Part shown: positions 3,403 through 5,170 of the stretch, one piece after another
Layout: every line of letters begins with the position of its first letter
Numbering within the stretch: the first letter of the stretch is position 1
Assembly: GCA_023415525.1 (NCBI GenBank)
Contig: JAEZKI010000184.1
Location: forward strand, 1-5,170
Direction: 5' to 3'
From: Bacillota bacterium
GTDB lineage: Bacteria > Bacillota > Clostridia > Lachnospirales > Cellulosilyticaceae
Length of the DNA stretch: 5,170 nt
Position numbers and translations under genes: made by a program
The notes under the pieces: model-generated
What the model was told of the DNA's origin: nothing
Databases searched by the model: none
The model's input: only the letters and a program-made list of their open reading frames with translations

Positions 3403-5170
3403 TAGAGATTTTTTTAGAGATACTCAAAATGAGTTTTATAGCCAGTTATGTTATAGGGATTGTCTTTATCATAAGAATCTTTGTTAGGCGAATTTCTGCT
3501 TTAATGGCCTATGTGCTTTGGGGCGTTGTTTTGTTTCGACTGATTTGTCCTTTTTCTATTGAGGGAAATTTAAGTCTCATTCCTACATGGACTAGGGAGT
3601 ATATAAATGATTCCCTTATGAGCTCAAGTAATAGGGGAGAGCAAGAAAACCATATAATAGCTAAGGATGAAAGTCAAAGGATTGTTTTATCTCCACGAAA
3701 AAAGCAAGAGGATTCAATGGCAAAGAGTTCGCTTTTGCCTCCCCTAGTGGATTTGTCCAAAGAGCCTATTTTAAAAAGGGAGAAAAATACATCAGAACTT
3801 TTTTTTATAGAACATGAAGAAGCAATACGTAAAGGGATGTTTATATGGCTAGTAGGTGTAGGGTTGATGGCAACAGGAGGTATAAGCTGCTATTGGAAAT
3901 TAAAGAGGAAACTTAAAGGAGCAACGTTAGTAAAGAATAACATTTTTGAAACAGATACCATAACCGCACCTTTTGTTTTGGGGATTATAAAGCCTCGTAT
4001 CTATTTACCTTTATCCCTTCAAGGTCAAAACATAGAATATATCTTAAAGCATGAAGAAAAGCATATTAAACGAAAAGATTATCTTATTCTACCTATAGCC
4101 TTTATGACCCTCTGTATACATTGGTTTAATCCTTTTGTTTGGTTAAGCTATAAAGTTATGCTTAAGGATATGGAATTATCTTGTGATGAAGCAGTACTTA
4201 AAGGGTGCAAAATGGAGGTGCGTCTTGCTTATTGTAAGGAGCTTCTAGAACTCTCTAAAAGACAAAGTACATTGCTTAGCCCCCTATCCTTTGGAGAAAG
4301 CCATACCAAAGCAAGGATAAAAAGAATATTGAAGAATAAAACACCAGTATTTGGAGTAAATGTGCTTGGAGTAATAGTAGGTATAGTAGGGATGCTAGGG
4401 TTAGGGACTAATCCAAGTATCGAGGAAATAACTCCCTTGCCCATTCAAGTAAAACTTGAAGCTTCACCTTCACCTACTTCTTTAGTTGAGAAAGCGGAAT
4501 TAAAGGAGTTAACAGAAAAGAGTAGTAAAACCAGTGAGGCAATCAGGAAGTTAGAGGAGAACCTAGCCATTATTATGTCTTCACCTCTCGAGTCATCTAA
4601 TCCTCAACATTATATAGAGGCTCATGAAAAAGAGTATGAGGAGATTTTAAAGTATAGTATGAGTGAAGAAACTTTGACGTATATGCTTACTGAATTTGAG
4701 GAGGGGCATGCAGAGGGCTTAAGAGGGCAGCTACTTATGCGATTATGTAAAGAAATATTAGGAGATAGAGATAATGTGTCAGAAGAATTATCACCTAAAG
4801 AGTGGTTCTCAAAGCTTAAAGTGAGAGAAGAAGTTATCTTACCTGATTTTAATTATGAAGGGAAGGATGAACTAATGAAGATAATTTATGAAACCACTTT
4901 ACAAAAGAAAAAGTTGGAGGACACCTCCTTTACTATTGTAGCACCTTATATAGTGGGAAAATATGAAGAGGAAAACAAGATAAAGGTAATCATTAAACTC
5001 TTAACACATCGCTATCATTTATATGATAAGACACTAAGTAATGTCTCAGGAAGTATGGGGCCAGTTGCTATTACTTATACTAAAAATCCAGATGGGACTT
5101 ACATCCTTTCAGAATATGTAGAAGCTATGGATGGGGGAATGTATCGATCTTCTATAGAAGCATTTTGTAC
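3399..5170 (+). CDS. M56 (BlaR1/MecR1-type) membrane metalloprotease sensor without PBP domain, 3' end outside window
   Basis: An open frame of 590 codons that continues beyond the window. ATG 3399 overlaps the repressor stop (ATGA), with AAGGAGG (3385-3391) 7 bases upstream. Helices lie at about 7-29 and 33-53, followed by a long outside loop (54-145), a third helix (147-166) and a cytoplasmic protease domain (167-315). The zinc site is HEEKH (218-222), with Glu259 in KDMELSCDEAVL as the likely third ligand. Helix four is at 318-336. The region after helix four should be outside the cell: a Pro/Ser linker (344-362), a charged helical stretch (363-390), a segment 392-456 with SSNPQHYIEAHEKEYEEIL, and a strand-rich segment (about 508-590) with DGTYILSEYVEAMDGG. 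It lacks an SxN/KTG penicillin-binding domain so far. It resembles uncharacterised tails of other clostridial M56 proteins, from memory. Inferred role: sense an unknown outside signal and trigger cleavage of the repressor. Confidence 0.9.
   Translation, partial: MIEIFLEILKMSFIASYVIGIVFIIRIFVRRISALMAYVLWGVVLFRLICPFSIEGNLSLIPTWTREYINDSLMSSSNRGEQENHIIAKDESQRIVLSPRKKQEDSMAKSSLLPPLVDLSKEPILKREKNTSELFFIEHEEAIRKGMFIWLVGVGLMATGGISCYWKLKRKLKGATLVKNNIFETDTITAPFVLGIIKPRIYLPLSLQGQNIEYILKHEEKHIKRKDYLILPIAFMTLCIHWFNPFVWLSYKVMLKDMELSCDEAVLKGCKMEVRLAYCKELLELSKRQSTLLSPLSFGESHTKARIKRILKNKTPVFGVNVLGVIVGIVGMLGLGTNPSIEEITPLPIQVKLEASPSPTSLVEKAELKELTEKSSKTSEAIRKLEENLAIIMSSPLESSNPQHYIEAHEKEYEEILKYSMSEETLTYMLTEFEEGHAEGLRGQLLMRLCKEILGDRDNVSEELSPKEWFSKLKVREEVILPDFNYEGKDELMKIIYETTLQKKKLEDTSFTIVAPYIVGKYEEENKIKVIIKLLTHRYHLYDKTLSNVSGSMGPVAITYTKNPDGTYILSEYVEAMDGGMYRSSIEAFC

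Noticed and set aside
4360..4408. GTA/GGG-rich simple repeat in the M56 gene
   Set aside because: It encodes the Gly/Val/Ile-rich fourth membrane helix. The repetition follows from the amino-acid composition.
4229..4444. Minus-strand open frame of 71 codons
   Set aside because: It is antisense to the protease domain and fourth helix of the M56 gene. Its apparent hydrophobic repeats are the complement of a Gly/Val-rich helix.
3399..5170. Genuine BlaR1/MecR1 beta-lactam sensor
   Set aside because: No KTG or SxN motif is seen in the visible C-terminal region. The only SxxK match there noted (SKLK, residues 471-474) is a common chance pattern without PBP context.

Overview
The window is AT-rich with strong Shine-Dalgarno sites (AGGAGG, GGAGG, AAAGGAG), tight gene spacing and Gram-positive gene families: LytTR-DUF3021, BlaI-M56 and a lipobox lipoprotein. 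This points to a low-GC Firmicute, most likely a clostridium of the Lachnospiraceae type. That placement rests on protein style from memory, not on a marker gene. No RNA genes, mobile elements or CRISPR arrays were seen.

Left half (1-2090, minus strand) is one four-gene operon, read from 1975 down past base 1. Its order is a stand-alone LytTR DNA-binding regulator with a TTG start (1535-1975), a four-helix membrane protein resembling DUF3021 (1127-1528), an ABC ATPase of the LolD/MacB type (383-1081), and the N-terminal 126 residues of an FtsX-like permease (1-378, cut by the window edge). Upstream of the regulator lie two 21-bp direct repeats (2019-2060), a probable LytTR operator. The layout suggests a membrane protein that modulates the regulator, which in turn controls an export or resistance transporter and probably itself.

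Middle (2090-2970): a geneless stretch ending in a minus-strand terminator hairpin (2258-2294 plus T-tract), then a 167-residue lipoprotein gene on the minus strand (2331-2834) with a C-terminal OB-fold-like domain and a His cluster. Its probable promoter is at 2879-2905.

Right half (2971-5170, plus strand), divergent from the lipoprotein: a BlaI/MecI-family repressor (3043-3402) and, overlapping it by ATGA, an M56 (BlaR1/MecR1-type) membrane metalloprotease (3399 to beyond 5170). The protease keeps its zinc site (HEEKH plus a downstream Glu). It shows no penicillin-binding sensor domain and carries a different extracellular C-terminal region instead. The blaI-like promoter (TTGACG-N17-TAAACT) is covered by two matching 20-bp imperfect palindromes, a good candidate for an autoregulatory operator.

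The window therefore holds two adjacent systems that each pair a small cytoplasmic DNA-binding protein with a membrane partner. The most interesting points are the unknown signal of the non-beta-lactam M56 sensor and the two candidate operators, one per system.
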